A stretch of DNA of 64,000 nucleotides from Tomitella biformata AHU 1821 (GTDB taxonomy: Bacteria; Actinomycetota; Actinomycetes; Mycobacteriales; Mycobacteriaceae), in assembly GCF_000524475.1 (NCBI RefSeq), contig NZ_BAVQ01000003.1, forward strand, positions 1 to 64,000, in the 5' to 3' direction. This document shows, piece by piece, positions 1 through 17,796 of the stretch. A program made the position numbers and the translations under genes. The notes under the pieces were generated by a model, which had not been told where the DNA came from, did not search any database, and worked only from the letters and a program-made list of their open reading frames with translations. Every line of letters starts with the position of its first letter. The first letter of the stretch is position 1.

Positions 1-296
1 GGGATTCGCCAGGGGCGCGTTCCCGGCTAACTTGCGGCCGGGCGTCTCTCGCTGACTTCCAATAAGTTACGCGAGTGCGGCAGCAATGCCAAATCGGTCG
101 AATCCGAGCTCTCTCATGGCCATCCATGCAGGCCACGGACCTGCGGACCTCTCGAATCTCGCCGATTAGGGCGATCCGGCGAGCCCGTTGTGAGCGAGGA
201 CACTAGCTGGAGGACAACTCGGCCCCCGCTCCGTGGCCCGCCCTCTTGTGCCGGGGCGAGCATGTGGAGCGGGGGCGAAGTAGGCCTGGAGCGAGC
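1..296. other. Intergenic region left of tyrS
   Basis: No open frame here has the look of a protein gene, and no tRNA or rRNA body is visible. The stretch lies downstream of tyrS, which ends at 297 on the minus strand. It holds a minus-strand promoter candidate at 64-92 and, just past its expected start, a small inverted repeat (cccggc 22-27, gccggg 37-42). Whatever is transcribed from it lies outside the window. Confidence 0.5.
64..92 (-). promoter_or_regulatory. Outward-facing sigma-A-type promoter
   Basis: Read on the minus strand, TTGGCA (92-87) is followed by a 17-bp spacer and TAACTT (69-64), a good fit to a housekeeping promoter. Transcription would start near 57 and run out of the window. 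In several relatives tyrS is followed by an rRNA operon, so an rrn leader is a reasonable guess, but no rRNA sequence is present to prove it. Confidence 0.45.
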
Positions 297-1604
297 TCAG
301 CGGCGAACGCCGGCGATGTTCTTCTTTCCTCTACGCAGAACCAGCCAGCGGCCGTGGAGGAAGTCGGTCTCGGCGGGCGTCCAGTCGTCCTCCCCCACCC
401 GGGAGTTGTTCACGTACGCGCCGCCCTCCTTCACCGTCCGCTTGGCCGCGCCCTTGCTCTCACACAGGCCGGTGGCAACGAGGAGGTCGACGATGGTGGT
501 GGGGTCACCGGCCGCGAGCTCCGCGACAGGCGCCTCCGTCAGTGAGGCCGCGAGGGTCGGCTCGTCCAGTTCCCCCAGCTCGGCCCGGCCGAACAGCGCC
601 TGGCTAGCGAGCTCCACCGCGCGGGTCTGGTCGACGCCGTGCACCAGGTTCGTCATCTCCGTCGCGAGGCGACGCTGCGCGGTGCGGGTGTGCGGGCGTT
701 CCTCCACCTCGACCTGAAGCTCCGCCAGCTCCTCGCGGCTCAGGAAAGTGAACCACCGCAGGTACTTCATGACGTCGGCGTCCGCGGTGTTGATGAAGTA
801 CTGGTACCAGGCGTACGGGCTGGTCATCTCCGGGTCGAGCCACAGGCTCCCGCCGCCGGTGGACTTCCCGAACTTCTTGCCGTCAGACGCGGTCACCAGC
901 GGCACCGTCATGCCGTGCACCGCGGTGCCGTCGATCTTGCGGGACAGGTCGACGCCGGCGACGATGTTCCCCCACTGATCAGAGCCGCCAACCTGCAGCG
1001 CGCAGCCGTGGCGGCGGCGCAGCTCCAGGAAGTCGTTGGCCTGCAGCAGCATGTAGCTGAACTCGGTGTAGGACATCCCGTCCGACTCGAGGCGCTTCTT
1101 GACGGTGTCCCGCGCGAGCATCACATTGACGGAGAAGTGCTTGCCCACCCCGCGCAGCAGGTCGATCGCGGTCAGCTCGCCAGTCCAGCGCATGTTGTTC
1201 TCGACGATAGCGCCGGAGGGCGAGTCGTCGAAGTCCACAAAGCGCTCGAGCTGCGCGCGGATCCGGTCGGACCAGTCCGCCACCGTGTCCGCGGAGTTCA
1301 TGCTCCGCTCCCCCACATCGCGGGGGTCGCCGATGAGTCCGGTCGCGCCGCCGGCGAGCACGATCGGCCGATGGCCGGCGCGCTGGAAACGCTTGAGCGC
1401 CAGCAGCGGGACGAGGTGGCCCGCGTGCAGGCTGGGCCCGGTGGGGTCGAAGCCCGCATAGAGCGTCAGCGGTCCGGCATCGAGATCCCGGCGCAGATTG
1501 TCCAGGCTCGTCGACTGCGCGATGAGCCCGCGCCACTCGAGCTCGTCCAGGATGTTCTCGGCGTTCTCGGCCACGGCATTCTCCCTACCAGCATTCTCAG
1601 TCAC
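297..1604 (-). CDS. tyrS: Tyrosyl-tRNA synthetase
   Basis: This class I synthetase charges tRNA-Tyr with tyrosine in the cytosol. The HIGH-type motif is HAGH at residues 60-63, the KMSKS loop appears as KFGKS at 244-248, and the TyrRS signature GGSDQWGN is at 206-213. The last 70 or so residues form an S4-like RNA-binding domain ending in [15 protein letters not shown]. At 435 aa it is slightly longer than usual because of an N-terminal tail with four ENA triplets. The GTG start overlaps the mpg stop by 4 bp (GTGA), implying translational coupling. A start further inside the ENA tail cannot be excluded. Confidence 0.97.
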   Translation of the reverse strand: MTENAGRENAVAENAENILDELEWRGLIAQSTSLDNLRRDLDAGPLTLYAGFDPTGPSLHAGHLVPLLALKRFQRAGHRPIVLAGGATGLIGDPRDVGERSMNSADTVADWSDRIRAQLERFVDFDDSPSGAIVENNMRWTGELTAIDLLRGVGKHFSVNVMLARDTVKKRLESDGMSYTEFSYMLLQANDFLELRRRHGCALQVGGSDQWGNIVAGVDLSRKIDGTAVHGMTVPLVTASDGKKFGKSTGGGSLWLDPEMTSPYAWYQYFINTADADVMKYLRWFTFLSREELAELQVEVEERPHTRTAQRRLATEMTNLVHGVDQTRAVELASQALFGRAELGELDEPTLAASLTEAPVAELAAGDPTTIVDLLVATGLCESKGAAKRTVKEGGAYVNNSRVGEDDWTPAETDFLHGRWLVLRRGKKNIAGVRR

Positions 1605-2266
1605 GACTCTGATCTTCCCGCATCGCCGTGGGCAGCATCGAGTCGGGCGGGGTCGGCAGCGAAAGGCCCAGCATCCGACGGGTCAGCGGCGCGCGGGCTG
1701 CGCCGGTAGGCCGAGACAGCCCGTGAGTCCGGCACCCACAGCCGCCAGGGCACCTCGGCATTGGTGCTGACGCCCACCCTCGGCCCGGCGCGGAACGGCG
1801 ATTCGGCGGCGGGCAGCATCAGGCGGATTGCCGAGTGCGGGTCGAGCAGGTCGGCGCCGCCGTCGCCCAGGGTGATGCCCAGCGCCGCGCCGAGGTTGCC
1901 CGGGCCGCGGGCCAGATTGTCGGGGGCGGCCTTCGGACGACGACTCACAGCGACCTCGGCGCCGTCGAGCACCTCCCCCGCCCGCAAGAGCACAGCCCAC
2001 CCGATCCCGTCGGGCCCGGCGCTGACGTTCAGACACGTGTGGATGCCGTAGCTGCGGTACACGTATAGGTGTCCGGCGGGCCCGAACATCACCTTGTTCC
2101 GCTCGGTGATTCCCCGAAATGCATGGGACGCAGAATCCTCTGAGCCGTGATACGCCTCTACCTCGACGATCCGCACCGTCACGCCGTTCGACCGCAGCCG
2201 CGCGCCGAGCAGCCGCCGCGCCGCGATCAGCGGTTCGACGGCCAGCCGTGCGCGCGGCCCTGGCAT
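1601..2266 (-). CDS. mpg: 3-methyladenine DNA glycosylase (AAG family)
   Basis: This is a monofunctional base-excision glycosylase that removes alkylated purines such as 3-methyladenine and hypoxanthine. The 221-aa protein has the AAG-family core: [16 protein letters not shown] near residue 35, containing the catalytic Glu region, then [20 protein letters not shown], which holds the tyrosines that line the flipped-base pocket. A Ser/Asp/Ala-rich tail follows about residue 190. The ATG start lies 5 bp after the upstream ligase gene and the stop overlaps tyrS. The mpg-tyrS pair is conserved in mycobacteria. Confidence 0.93.
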   Translation of the reverse strand: MPGPRARLAVEPLIAARRLLGARLRSNGVTVRIVEVEAYHGSEDSASHAFRGITERNKVMFGPAGHLYVYRSYGIHTCLNVSAGPDGIGWAVLLRAGEVLDGAEVAVSRRPKAAPDNLARGPGNLGAALGITLGDGGADLLDPHSAIRLMLPAAESPFRAGPRVGVSTNAEVPWRLWVPDSRAVSAYRRSPRAADPSDAGPFAADPARLDAAHGDAGRSES

Positions 2267-2271
2267 GGCGG

Positions 2272-5253
2272 CTAACCCCGGATCAGGGTGAGGAGTTCCG
2301 CCGTCAGCTCCTGGTAGTGGCCGCTCGCCGGGTCCAGGCCGAAGACTCCGACACCCGGCGCGGGCAAGCCCGAGGCCTGCAGGTCCACCGTCATCGGCCG
2401 GTACCAGCGGGATTTCGCGATCTTGTCGACGACGTGCACCAGCGCGGGGCGCTTCTCGGCGGGCAGCACGGACAGCGCCTCGTCAAGGTCCTCGTGCGAG
2501 AGCTGCTCACCGGGGTGCACGGTCACAGCGAGCACCGCGATCTGGGTCTCGCCGTCGGGCACCCCGTAGGTGACCGCCGAGTCGATCTCGGGGAGCCGGC
2601 CGGCTGCGTCCGAGATCGGCAGCGTGAAGACAGGACCGCGGGCCGAGTGCACCACAGCGTCAACGGTGTCCACCATCCAGAAGTCGCCGTCGGAGTCCTT
2701 ATAGAACAGGTCGCTCGAAGCCACCCACGCGTCGCCCTGCGCGAAGACTCCACGCATGATCACCGGCGAGTAGTCCATGTCCGCGCGGGCCTTCGCCAGC
2801 AGGCGGCCGACCTCGCCCGTCTGCGCCTCCCGCACCAGGCCGTTCTTCTTCTCGAGGTATCGATCCTCGGTGGAGTCGTAGGCCGCGAGCTTGACGAGGG
2901 CGCTGCCGGGCATCGGCCGACCCTTCGACCCGAGCTTGTGCTTGGACAGGTTGGCGAGCACCGCGCCGCCCTCGGTCGAGGCGTAGAACTCCACCACACG
3001 GGCGGGGCTGAACTGCTCGGTGACCCGCTCCCACAGCCCCAGCGGCATGCCGGAGCCGATGAACAGGCGGATGGCGTGGTGCTTGCCGAGGTCGAACTCC
3101 GGATTGTCAACGAGTTCGCTGAGCTGCGTCCACGTGTAGGAGACGACGGTGACGCCGTAGCGCGGGACCTCGGCCGCGAAGCGCGCCGGATCGAACTTGC
3201 CTGTGAGCGCGATGCGGGAGCCTCCGGCCACCGCGCCGCCGACGCTGGTGAGCAGGCCCGACGGGTGGTTGAGCGGGGTCAGGCAGTAGACGGTGTCGCC
3301 GCTGCCGAGTGCCGCCGCGCTGGCGGTGCCGAACGCCGAGGTGGCCCAGCGCCGGTTGGTGATGCGGCGGGCCTCTGTGCGGCCGCCCGAGCCGGAGAAC
3401 ATGATGAACGCGAGGTCGCGGGCACGGCCAGGGTTGGCCTCGTACCACTTCGGCATCCGCACCCTGTCCGGGTCGATGCGCTCCATGTCGATGACGCCCT
3501 CGCGCTGGTCCAGCTCGCGCTCGGCGCTTCCGCCGCCGAGCACGAACACGGGGCGCCCGGAGTCGACCGCCGTGTCGAGGTGGTCGGGATCGGCGATGAT
3601 GGCGACGACGTCGGACTGCTCGATCGCGTCGTGCATGGCGCTGCTTGCGGGGAGCAGCACCGCGATGGCGCCGATCCGCGAGAGTGCGGCGATGGCAACG
3701 AGCGCGCTGGGACGGGTCTCCATCAGCACACCGACCTCGGTGCCCTGCCGGACGCCCAGGTGCACGAGCCCCCGCACGACGTTGTTGATGCGCTCGTCGA
3801 CGGCGGCGTTGGTGTGCACGCGGTCCTCGAACAGGAAGCACTCCCCGCCCGGGTTGTTCTGCGCCTGCTCGGCCAGCAGCTGCCCCAGTGAGACGCGGGT
3901 GTGCGACTGCATCTCGCCGAGCCGGGCCAGGCGCGGCAGGGTGCGGGCCGCCTCCTCGGCGATGGCGACCGTGCTGCGCGTGACGCCAACCGCGAGTCCG
4001 ATGACACTGCGGGTCGCCCCAACCCCGACCTCCGCCATCGTGTTCACGCCGTGGGTGATCCGCGACGTCACCGAGACGCCGGTCTCCCCCGCATCTGCGG
4101 CGTCGGCTGGCTCCATCGGGTGGATGTTCTCCGGCCGCTCCGCCGCCACGTTGCCGATGCGGACGGCCTCCTGCCAGTGCATCCACCCAGCGGCACCCGG
4201 CCAGGTCAGGTTCGCGGCGGTGGAGCCGACGACCAGGCCGAAGTGCCCCGACGGGAGCATCTGCTCGTAGATGCTGGCCTTCGGCGAGGCCTGCAGGATC
4301 CCGCGGACGGCGACAGGCTGGCCGATATCGTCGACCTCGCCGATGAACGCCAGCACCGGGCAGGTGATCTCGGCGAGGCTCACGAGCTGGCCCTCGATCA
4401 CGAACCCGCCGGTCATCATGCGGTTGTGCGCGATGAACTGCTTGAGCAGCTCGGCGATCGCAGGGCCGGAGTACGCCACGTAGCCGTCGTTCTCCAGGAA
4501 CCGGCGCTGCGGCTCGCGCGGGAGCAAGGCGTCCCGGTCATGGAGCTGGCGGACGAAGTCGATCCGCGACTTCGCCGTCTTCACCGGGTCCAGCAGCTGG
4601 AAACCGATCCGCGCCCCCCAGGCCGGCAGGTACAGGCGGCTGATGATGTGGTCGGCCAAGAAATCGGCGCCGCGCGTGGCCAGGCCCGCGGGCAACCCGA
4701 AGGGCAGCGCGGCGAGCGTGTCGACGGGGCTGCCGAACGTGATGACGCTGGCGAGTCCGGCGGACTGGCGGAACGCCGCGGTCTGGTAGGCGAACATGCC
4801 GCCCTGGGAGTAGCCGGACAGGTGCACGTCGCGGCCGGTGTGGGCGATCACCTGGTCCACGGCCTGGCTGACGGCGACGATGTGATCGGCGAGGTTGCGG
4901 GCGAGGCCGCCGTCCTCGCGGTCCGGGGAGCCGAAGTCGATGACCCATGGGTCGATGCCCTGGTCGAACAGCACGCCCGCGCCGCCCTTGTCGCGCGTGA
5001 CGTCGAAGACGTCCGCGGACATCATCATCGGGGGGATCAGCAGGACCGGGGGGCGGTCGCTGACGCCGTCGACCATGGTCGCCGCATCGGGGAAATACCG
5101 GCGCAGCCGATACATCGGGCGCCGCTCGACGACGTCGTACGGCGTGTCCTCGGACTCCGTGTCTAGGCCGCCGAGCCGCAGGACCTCCAACCCGTTCTGG
5201 GCCGTGGCCAGCAAGCGGTTGATCGGTCGTGTGAACGTGCGGCTGCTAACCAT
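2272..5253 (-). CDS. Fused alpha/beta-hydrolase and acyl-CoA-ligase-like protein (Rv1683 type)
   Basis: The 993-aa protein has two parts. Residues 1-370 form a PhaC-like alpha/beta hydrolase with the nucleophile elbow GYSQGG at 147-152 and a late GHFG histidine. From about 440 to the end it resembles AMP-forming acyl-CoA ligases, including YASTE of motif A5. Several ligase motifs are altered: the P-loop reads SGSGGRTEARR instead of SGTTGxPK, the GRxKD region reads MVDTVDAVV, and the C-terminal catalytic-lysine motif reads AKSRWYRP. The M. tuberculosis homologue is tied to lipid metabolism; the reaction here is unknown. A strong Shine-Dalgarno (AGGAGGGG) precedes the ATG. It leads the mpg-tyrS run. 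Confidence 0.85.
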   Translation of the reverse strand: MVSSRTFTRPINRLLATAQNGLEVLRLGGLDTESEDTPYDVVERRPMYRLRRYFPDAATMVDGVSDRPPVLLIPPMMMSADVFDVTRDKGGAGVLFDQGIDPWVIDFGSPDREDGGLARNLADHIVAVSQAVDQVIAHTGRDVHLSGYSQGGMFAYQTAAFRQSAGLASVITFGSPVDTLAALPFGLPAGLATRGADFLADHIISRLYLPAWGARIGFQLLDPVKTAKSRIDFVRQLHDRDALLPREPQRRFLENDGYVAYSGPAIAELLKQFIAHNRMMTGGFVIEGQLVSLAEITCPVLAFIGEVDDIGQPVAVRGILQASPKASIYEQMLPSGHFGLVVGSTAANLTWPGAAGWMHWQEAVRIGNVAAERPENIHPMEPADAADAGETGVSVTSRITHGVNTMAEVGVGATRSVIGLAVGVTRSTVAIAEEAARTLPRLARLGEMQSHTRVSLGQLLAEQAQNNPGGECFLFEDRVHTNAAVDERINNVVRGLVHLGVRQGTEVGVLMETRPSALVAIAALSRIGAIAVLLPASSAMHDAIEQSDVVAIIADPDHLDTAVDSGRPVFVLGGGSAERELDQREGVIDMERIDPDRVRMPKWYEANPGRARDLAFIMFSGSGGRTEARRITNRRWATSAFGTASAAALGSGDTVYCLTPLNHPSGLLTSVGGAVAGGSRIALTGKFDPARFAAEVPRYGVTVVSYTWTQLSELVDNPEFDLGKHHAIRLFIGSGMPLGLWERVTEQFSPARVVEFYASTEGGAVLANLSKHKLGSKGRPMPGSALVKLAAYDSTEDRYLEKKNGLVREAQTGEVGRLLAKARADMDYSPVIMRGVFAQGDAWVASSDLFYKDSDGDFWMVDTVDAVVHSARGPVFTLPISDAAGRLPEIDSAVTYGVPDGETQIAVLAVTVHPGEQLSHEDLDEALSVLPAEKRPALVHVVDKIAKSRWYRPMTVDLQASGLPAPGVGVFGLDPASGHYQELTAELLTLIRG

Positions 5254-5363
5254 CGCGTGTCCCCTCCTGTGGCGGCCGTGTCACGTTGCGGGCCTCTTGT
5301 GCTGGCCGACACAGTCCTTACCTGATCTTCCCACAGTCACTGCACGCAATACTCCCGGGTAGG

Positions 5364-5397
5364 GTCGGGCCGGGAACCTCTCGATTCCCGGCCCGAC
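5364..5397 (-). terminator. Terminator of the arg operon
   Basis: A perfect 13-bp stem (gtcgggccgggaa at 5364-5376, complement at 5385-5397) with an 8-nt loop begins 24 bp past the argH stop. There is no long T-run, as is common for actinobacterial terminators. Confidence 0.75.
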
Positions 5398-5420
5398 TGA
5401 CCATCCTTGTGCGCAGCCAG

Positions 5421-6854
<1,434 letters not shown>

Positions 6855-8054
6855 TTACAGGCCCAGGTCCCGCTTGGCCGCGACCTTCGAGGACAGGCCG
6901 TGGATGTTGACGAAACCCTTGGCGTAGGACTGGTCGAACGTGTCGCCCTCGTCGTAGGTGGCCAGGTTGAAGTCATACAGCGACTCCGGGCTGCGGCGGC
7001 CGTTGACGGTGATCGCGCCGCCGTGCAGGTACAGGCGGATGTCACCGGTGACGCGCTCCTGCGTGTTCTGGACGAACGCGTCCAGGGCGTACTTGAGCGG
7101 GGAGAACCACAGGCCGTCGTAGACCAGCTCCGACCAGCGCTGCTCCGTCTGACGCTTGAAGCGGCCCAGCTCACGCTCGAGGGTGACGTGCTCCAACTCC
7201 TGGTGGGCGGTGATGAGCACCATCGCGCCGGGGGCCTCGTAGATCTCGCGGCTCTTGATGCCGACGAGGCGGTCCTCGACGACGTCCAGGCGGCCGACGC
7301 CCTGGGCGCCCGCGCGGCGGTTGAGCTCCTCGATGGCCTGCAGCACGGTGACCGGGCGGCCGTCGATGGCGGTGGGGACGCCGGCGGTGAAGCTGATGAT
7401 CAGCTCGTCGGGCGCGTTCCAGTTGACGGTGGGGTCCTCGGTGTAGTCGTACACGTCCTTGGTGGGCGCGTTCCACAGGTCCTCGAGGAAGCCGGTCTCA
7501 ACGGCGCGGCCCCACACGTTCTGGTCGATCGAGAACGGCGACTTGGCCGTCACGTTGATCGGGATGTTGTTCTCCTCGGCGAACTTGATCGCCTTCTCGC
7601 GGGTCCACGCGTAGTCGCGGACCGGGGCGAGGACCTCGAGGTCCGGGGCCAGGGCGCCGAAGCCGACCTCGAAGCGGACCTGGTCGTTGCCCTTGCCGGT
7701 GCAGCCGTGCGAGACGACGGTGCCGCCGTGCTCACGCGCCGCCTCGACGATGTGCTTGACGATCAGCGGGCGGCTGATCGCCGAGACCAGCGGGTAGCGG
7801 TCCATGTACAGGGCGTTGGCCTGGATGGTGGGCAGGCAGTACTCGTTGGCGAACTCGTCCTTGGCGTCCACGACGACGGACTCGACCGCGCCGCAGTCGA
7901 GGGCGCGCTGGCGCACGAGGTCCATGTCCTCGCCGCCCTGGCCGAGGTCGATGGCGACGGCGACAACTTCCTTGCCGGTCTCCTTCGCGATCCAGCTGAT
8001 GGCCACCGAGGTGTCCAGGCCGCCCGAGTAGGCGAGAACAACGCGATCAGACAT
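6855..8054 (-). CDS. argG: Argininosuccinate synthase
   Basis: ArgG condenses citrulline and aspartate using ATP. The N-type ATP pyrophosphatase P-loop AYSGGLDTS occupies residues 8-16, and [15 protein letters not shown] is the conserved citrulline/aspartate-binding block. Its 399 aa are typical. The ATG is preceded by AGGAG with a 10-nt gap. The 72-bp space between argR and argG is the largest inside the cluster; an extra internal promoter is possible there, but I see no clear ARG palindrome. Confidence 0.97.
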   Translation of the reverse strand: MSDRVVLAYSGGLDTSVAISWIAKETGKEVVAVAIDLGQGGEDMDLVRQRALDCGAVESVVVDAKDEFANEYCLPTIQANALYMDRYPLVSAISRPLIVKHIVEAAREHGGTVVSHGCTGKGNDQVRFEVGFGALAPDLEVLAPVRDYAWTREKAIKFAEENNIPINVTAKSPFSIDQNVWGRAVETGFLEDLWNAPTKDVYDYTEDPTVNWNAPDELIISFTAGVPTAIDGRPVTVLQAIEELNRRAGAQGVGRLDVVEDRLVGIKSREIYEAPGAMVLITAHQELEHVTLERELGRFKRQTEQRWSELVYDGLWFSPLKYALDAFVQNTQERVTGDIRLYLHGGAITVNGRRSPESLYDFNLATYDEGDTFDQSYAKGFVNIHGLSSKVAAKRDLGL

Positions 8055-8126
8055 GATATTTACGCTCCTAATAAGTACTGATGTGGTGTGCAGTTATGTC
8101 TATCTTGCCGGGGCCGGGCCCCAGGG

Positions 8127-10724
<2,598 letters not shown>

Positions 10725-10728
<4 letters not shown>

Positions 10729-11656
10729 AGGTTCTCGCCTTCCTTGGCAGGCTCGGCAGCGGTGGGGGTCACCATCGTGCCGATGCCTTCTTCTGTCAGT
10801 AGCTCTAGCAGGATCGAGTGCGCCAGGCGGCCGTCGATGACGTGGGCGCTGGGCACCCCGCCGCGCACGGCCCGCAGGCAGGCTTCCATCTTCGGGACCA
10901 TGCCCGAGTCCAGGCGCGGCAGCAGCTGTTCCAGCGCCTCGGTGTCGATCCGGGTGACGAGCGAGTCCTTGTTGGGCCAGTCGGTGTAGAGGCCCTCGAC
11001 GTCGGTGAGGATCACGAGCTTCTCCGCGCCGATCGCCGCGGCCAGCGCGCCGGCGGCGGTGTCCGCGTTGACGTTGTGCACGACCCCGTCCGAGTCGGGC
11101 GCGATCGTCGAGACGACAGGGATGCGGCCCGCGTCGATCAGGTCGAGCACCGCGTCCGGGTTCACGGACGCGATATCGCCGACCAGGCCGATGTCGGTGG
11201 AGACTCCGTCGACCATCACGTTGCGTTGCTGCGCGGTGAACAGGTGCGCGTCCTCGCCAGAGATGCCGACGGCGTACGGGCCGTGCGCGTTGATCAGCCC
11301 GACGAGCTCGCGCCCGACCTGCCCGAACAGCACCATCCGCACGATGTCCATCACCTCGGGGGTGGTGACGCGGAAACCGCCGCGGAACTCCCCCTCCATG
11401 CCGAGGCGGGCGAGCATCGCGCTGATCTGCGGGCCGCCGCCGTGCACCACCACTGGCTGGATGCCCACGGTGCGCAGGAAGACCATGTCGGCGGCGAACG
11501 CGCGCTTGAGGTCGTCGTCGATCATGGCGTTGCCGCCGTATTTGATGACGACCTTGCGGCCGCGGAACTGCTGCAGCCACGGCAGCGCCTCCGCGAGGAC
11601 ATAGGCCTTGTCCATCGCGGTCAGGGCTGAGAGCGCAGCTGACTTTGTGGTTTCGG

Positions 11657-11660
<4 letters not shown>
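10725..11660 (-). CDS. argB: Acetylglutamate kinase
   Basis: ArgB phosphorylates N-acetylglutamate and belongs to the amino-acid kinase family. [10 protein letters not shown] gives the ATP-phosphate lysine, [10 protein letters not shown] the glycine loop, and [11 protein letters not shown] the nucleotide-binding strand. The ATG at 11660 overlaps the argJ stop by 4 bp (ATGA) and yields 311 aa. The open frame extends further upstream but is antisense-like noise inside argJ. Enzymes of this linear/cyclic pathway are often inhibited by arginine; that is family knowledge, not visible here. Confidence 0.96.
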
Positions 11661-13949
<2,289 letters not shown>

Positions 13950-14073
13950 GAGTGCTGGGTACGGCGCCGCGCGGTCGCCGAACGTGAAGAACATCCGACA
14001 TCGGCCGAGTGGCACCCGGAAGTTCTGCATGCTCGAGGACAGCCAACTGGTGGGGCTTGCCGATCAGGAGCGG

Positions 14074-16560
14074 TCAGCCCCGGATGACTGCACCCACCGC
14101 GGCCGAGGCTGCGGCGACCGCGGCGTCACGACCCGCGCTCGCGTCGTCCTCGGTGAGCGTGCGGTCATCCGCGCGGAACGTCAGGGCATAGGCCAGGGAC
14201 TTCTTGCCCTCCCCCACCTGCTCGCCGGTGTAGACGTCGAACAGCGAGAGGTCCTCGAGGAGCTCCCCTGCGCCGGCCCGCAGCGCGGACTCGACGGCGG
14301 CGGCGGGGACGGCGGCGTCCACGACGACGGCCACGTCCTGCAGCACGGCCGGGAACTGCGAGATACGCGGCGCGGGCAGGTTCTCCACCAGCGGCAGCGC
14401 GTCCAGGTCCAGCTCCAGGGCGCACAGGCGCGGGGGCAGGCCGGCCCGCTCGAGCACTGCGGGGTGCAGCTCGCCGGCATAGCCGACCACCACGCCGTCG
14501 ACCGTGAGCTCGGCGCAGCGGCCCGGGTGCCACGGCAGGTGCTGCGCCGCGTTCACCTCGAGCTCGACGCCAGCCGCACGGGCGATCTGCTGCGCGGCGG
14601 CGAGGGCATCAGCGGTGTCTGCCACGCGGCCCGGACCCCACGGCCCGCGTGGCTCGCGCAGCCCGGTCAGGACCAGCGCGACATGCACGGGCTGCTTGGG
14701 CAGCGAGTCGAACAGGTGCTGGACCTGCGCGTCGGTGGGCCGACGGTCCACCGGCAGCGCGTCGACGGTGATGGAGCCGTGCACGGGCTGGACGACCTGG
14801 GCGACGCTGAACAGCGACAGATCGCGGCGACCGCGCGAGATGTTGCGGGCGACGACCTCGAGCAGGGCGGGCAACAGGGTGGTGGCCAGCTCGGGGCGGT
14901 CGGCCTCGAGCGGGTTGAGGACCTTGGTGGTGACGCGGCGCGGATCATCCGCGTCGAGCCCCCAGGAGTCGAAGATGCCCGCCGGCAGGAACGGGGTCGC
15001 GAGGACCTCCGCGTAGCCGCCCAGGGCGAGCGCCTTGCCAACGTTGCGGCGGCGGCGCTGCGCGGCGGTCAGCCCACGCCCGGCGGGGGCGGTCGGCAGG
15101 ATCGAGGGGATCTTGTCGAGACCCTCGAGCCGCAGCACCTCCTCGACGAGGTCGGCGGGCTGGGTGAGGTCCGGGCGCCAGCTCGGCGGGGTGACCATCA
15201 GCTCGCCCACGCCGTCGTCGGTCACGGCCAGGTCGACGACGCAGCCGACCTGGGTCAGGCGGCGGGTGACGGCGCCGTTCTCGTAGGTGGCGCCCGCGAT
15301 GCGCTCGGGCAGGCTCAGCGCCATCTCGATGGGCGCGGCGGCGGGCACGGACCCGACGTCGGTGAGCACCGGCAGCACCTGGCCGCCGGCGATCTCCACG
15401 AGCAGGCTCGCGGCCCGGTCGAGGGCCGCTGCGGCGATCGCCGGGTCGACGTTGCGCTCGTAGCGGCGGCTCGCCTCGCTGGGCAGCTTGTGCCGGCGCG
15501 AGGTCTTGAACACGGCCAGTGGGCTCCAGCATGCGGCCTCGAGGAGCACGTTCTTGGTGCTGGCGGAGACCTCGGTGGTGGCGCCGCCCATAACGCCAGC
15601 TAGAGAAATGGGGCCGGTGTCATCGCAGATCACGATGTCCTCCGCGTCGAGCGTGCGCTCGACGTCGTCGAGGGTCCTGAGCTTCTCGCCCTTGGCGGCG
15701 GGCCGCACGACGAGGTCGCCCTCGACCAGATTCGCGTCGAACGCGTGCAGCGGCTGCCCGAGCTCGAGCATCACGTAGTTGGTGACGTCGACGGCCGGGG
15801 AGATCGGGCGGATGCCGGAGAGCAGCAGGCGGCGGCGCAGCCACCACGGGGTGACTGCGGCGGCGTCGATGCCGGCGACCTCGCGCAGCGCGAAACGGCT
15901 CACACCGGAGCCGGGCTGCAGGTCGATCGCGCGGGAGGGGCCGTCAACCGGAACTGCGGGCAGCTCGGAGGGATCAGCGAAGGGCAGGTCGAAGCCGCAC
16001 GCGAGCTCGCGGCCGAGACCGCGCAGGCTCAGGCAGTAACCGCGGTCCGGCGTGACGGCGAGGTCGAAGACGATGTCGTCGAGGCCCAGCAGCGGCAGCG
16101 CATCCGCGCCGGGATCCGCAATACCGGGCTCGAGCACCAGAATGCCCGAGTGATCGTTGCCCACACCCAGCTCGGAGCCGGAGCAGATCATGCCGTCGGA
16201 CGTCTGCCCGTAGGTCTCGCGGGTGGCGATGGCGAAGCCGCCGGTCAACACCGCGCCCGGTAGCGCGGCGATGACGAGGTCGCCCTCGGCGAAGTTCCGC
16301 GCGCCGCACACGATGCTGCGGGGCAGGCCCTCGCCGACATCCACCTGGCAGTGCCGGATCGGCTTCTTGAACTCGGTGAGCTCGGTGATCGACACGACGC
16401 GGGCCACCACGACGGGGCCGGTGATCGGCTCGAACCGCTCGACCTCCTCAACCTCCAGGCCGACCCGCACGAACCCTGCGTCAAGCTCCTCGGGATCAAC
16501 CTGCCAGCCCGGATTGGACCGCTGCAGGATCTCGGTAACCCACGATTGCGCTACTCGCAC
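14074..16560 (-). CDS. pheT: Phenylalanyl-tRNA synthetase beta subunit
   Basis: This is the beta subunit of the alpha2-beta2 synthetase that charges tRNA-Phe. The 828-aa protein shows an N-terminal tRNA-binding domain (about 40-150), the B3/B4 editing domain in the centre, B5 near 400-480 with [20 protein letters not shown], and a C-terminal anticodon-binding FDX-ACB domain beginning near [18 protein letters not shown]. The start is GTG, 45 bp after the pheS stop, so the two form an operon. Confidence 0.97.
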   Translation of the reverse strand: MRVAQSWVTEILQRSNPGWQVDPEELDAGFVRVGLEVEEVERFEPITGPVVVARVVSITELTEFKKPIRHCQVDVGEGLPRSIVCGARNFAEGDLVIAALPGAVLTGGFAIATRETYGQTSDGMICSGSELGVGNDHSGILVLEPGIADPGADALPLLGLDDIVFDLAVTPDRGYCLSLRGLGRELACGFDLPFADPSELPAVPVDGPSRAIDLQPGSGVSRFALREVAGIDAAAVTPWWLRRRLLLSGIRPISPAVDVTNYVMLELGQPLHAFDANLVEGDLVVRPAAKGEKLRTLDDVERTLDAEDIVICDDTGPISLAGVMGGATTEVSASTKNVLLEAACWSPLAVFKTSRRHKLPSEASRRYERNVDPAIAAAALDRAASLLVEIAGGQVLPVLTDVGSVPAAAPIEMALSLPERIAGATYENGAVTRRLTQVGCVVDLAVTDDGVGELMVTPPSWRPDLTQPADLVEEVLRLEGLDKIPSILPTAPAGRGLTAAQRRRRNVGKALALGGYAEVLATPFLPAGIFDSWGLDADDPRRVTTKVLNPLEADRPELATTLLPALLEVVARNISRGRRDLSLFSVAQVVQPVHGSITVDALPVDRRPTDAQVQHLFDSLPKQPVHVALVLTGLREPRGPWGPGRVADTADALAAAQQIARAAGVELEVNAAQHLPWHPGRCAELTVDGVVVGYAGELHPAVLERAGLPPRLCALELDLDALPLVENLPAPRISQFPAVLQDVAVVVDAAVPAAAVESALRAGAGELLEDLSLFDVYTGEQVGEGKKSLAYALTFRADDRTLTEDDASAGRDAAVAAASAAVGAVIRG

Positions 16561-16604
16561 GTCTACTCTGCTCTCTCGCTAAATTTCAGGAATTGGGGTC
16601 GCGG

Positions 16605-17735
<1,131 letters not shown>

Positions 17736-17796
17736 TCACAAAACCGTGCCGACCCGGGGCCGGCACCAACACTGATGATATTGGATCGGCGTGCCG

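Noticed and set aside
2119-3891. A 590-codon plus-strand frame, and similar long frames at 44636-46822 (minus) and 46689-48125 (minus)
   Set aside because: All oppose well-supported genes with recognisable motifs and show no domain of their own.
10729-11580. N-terminal extension of argD through argB
   Set aside because: The extra 284 codons are an alternative frame of argB; argD homologues begin at the GTG at 10728.
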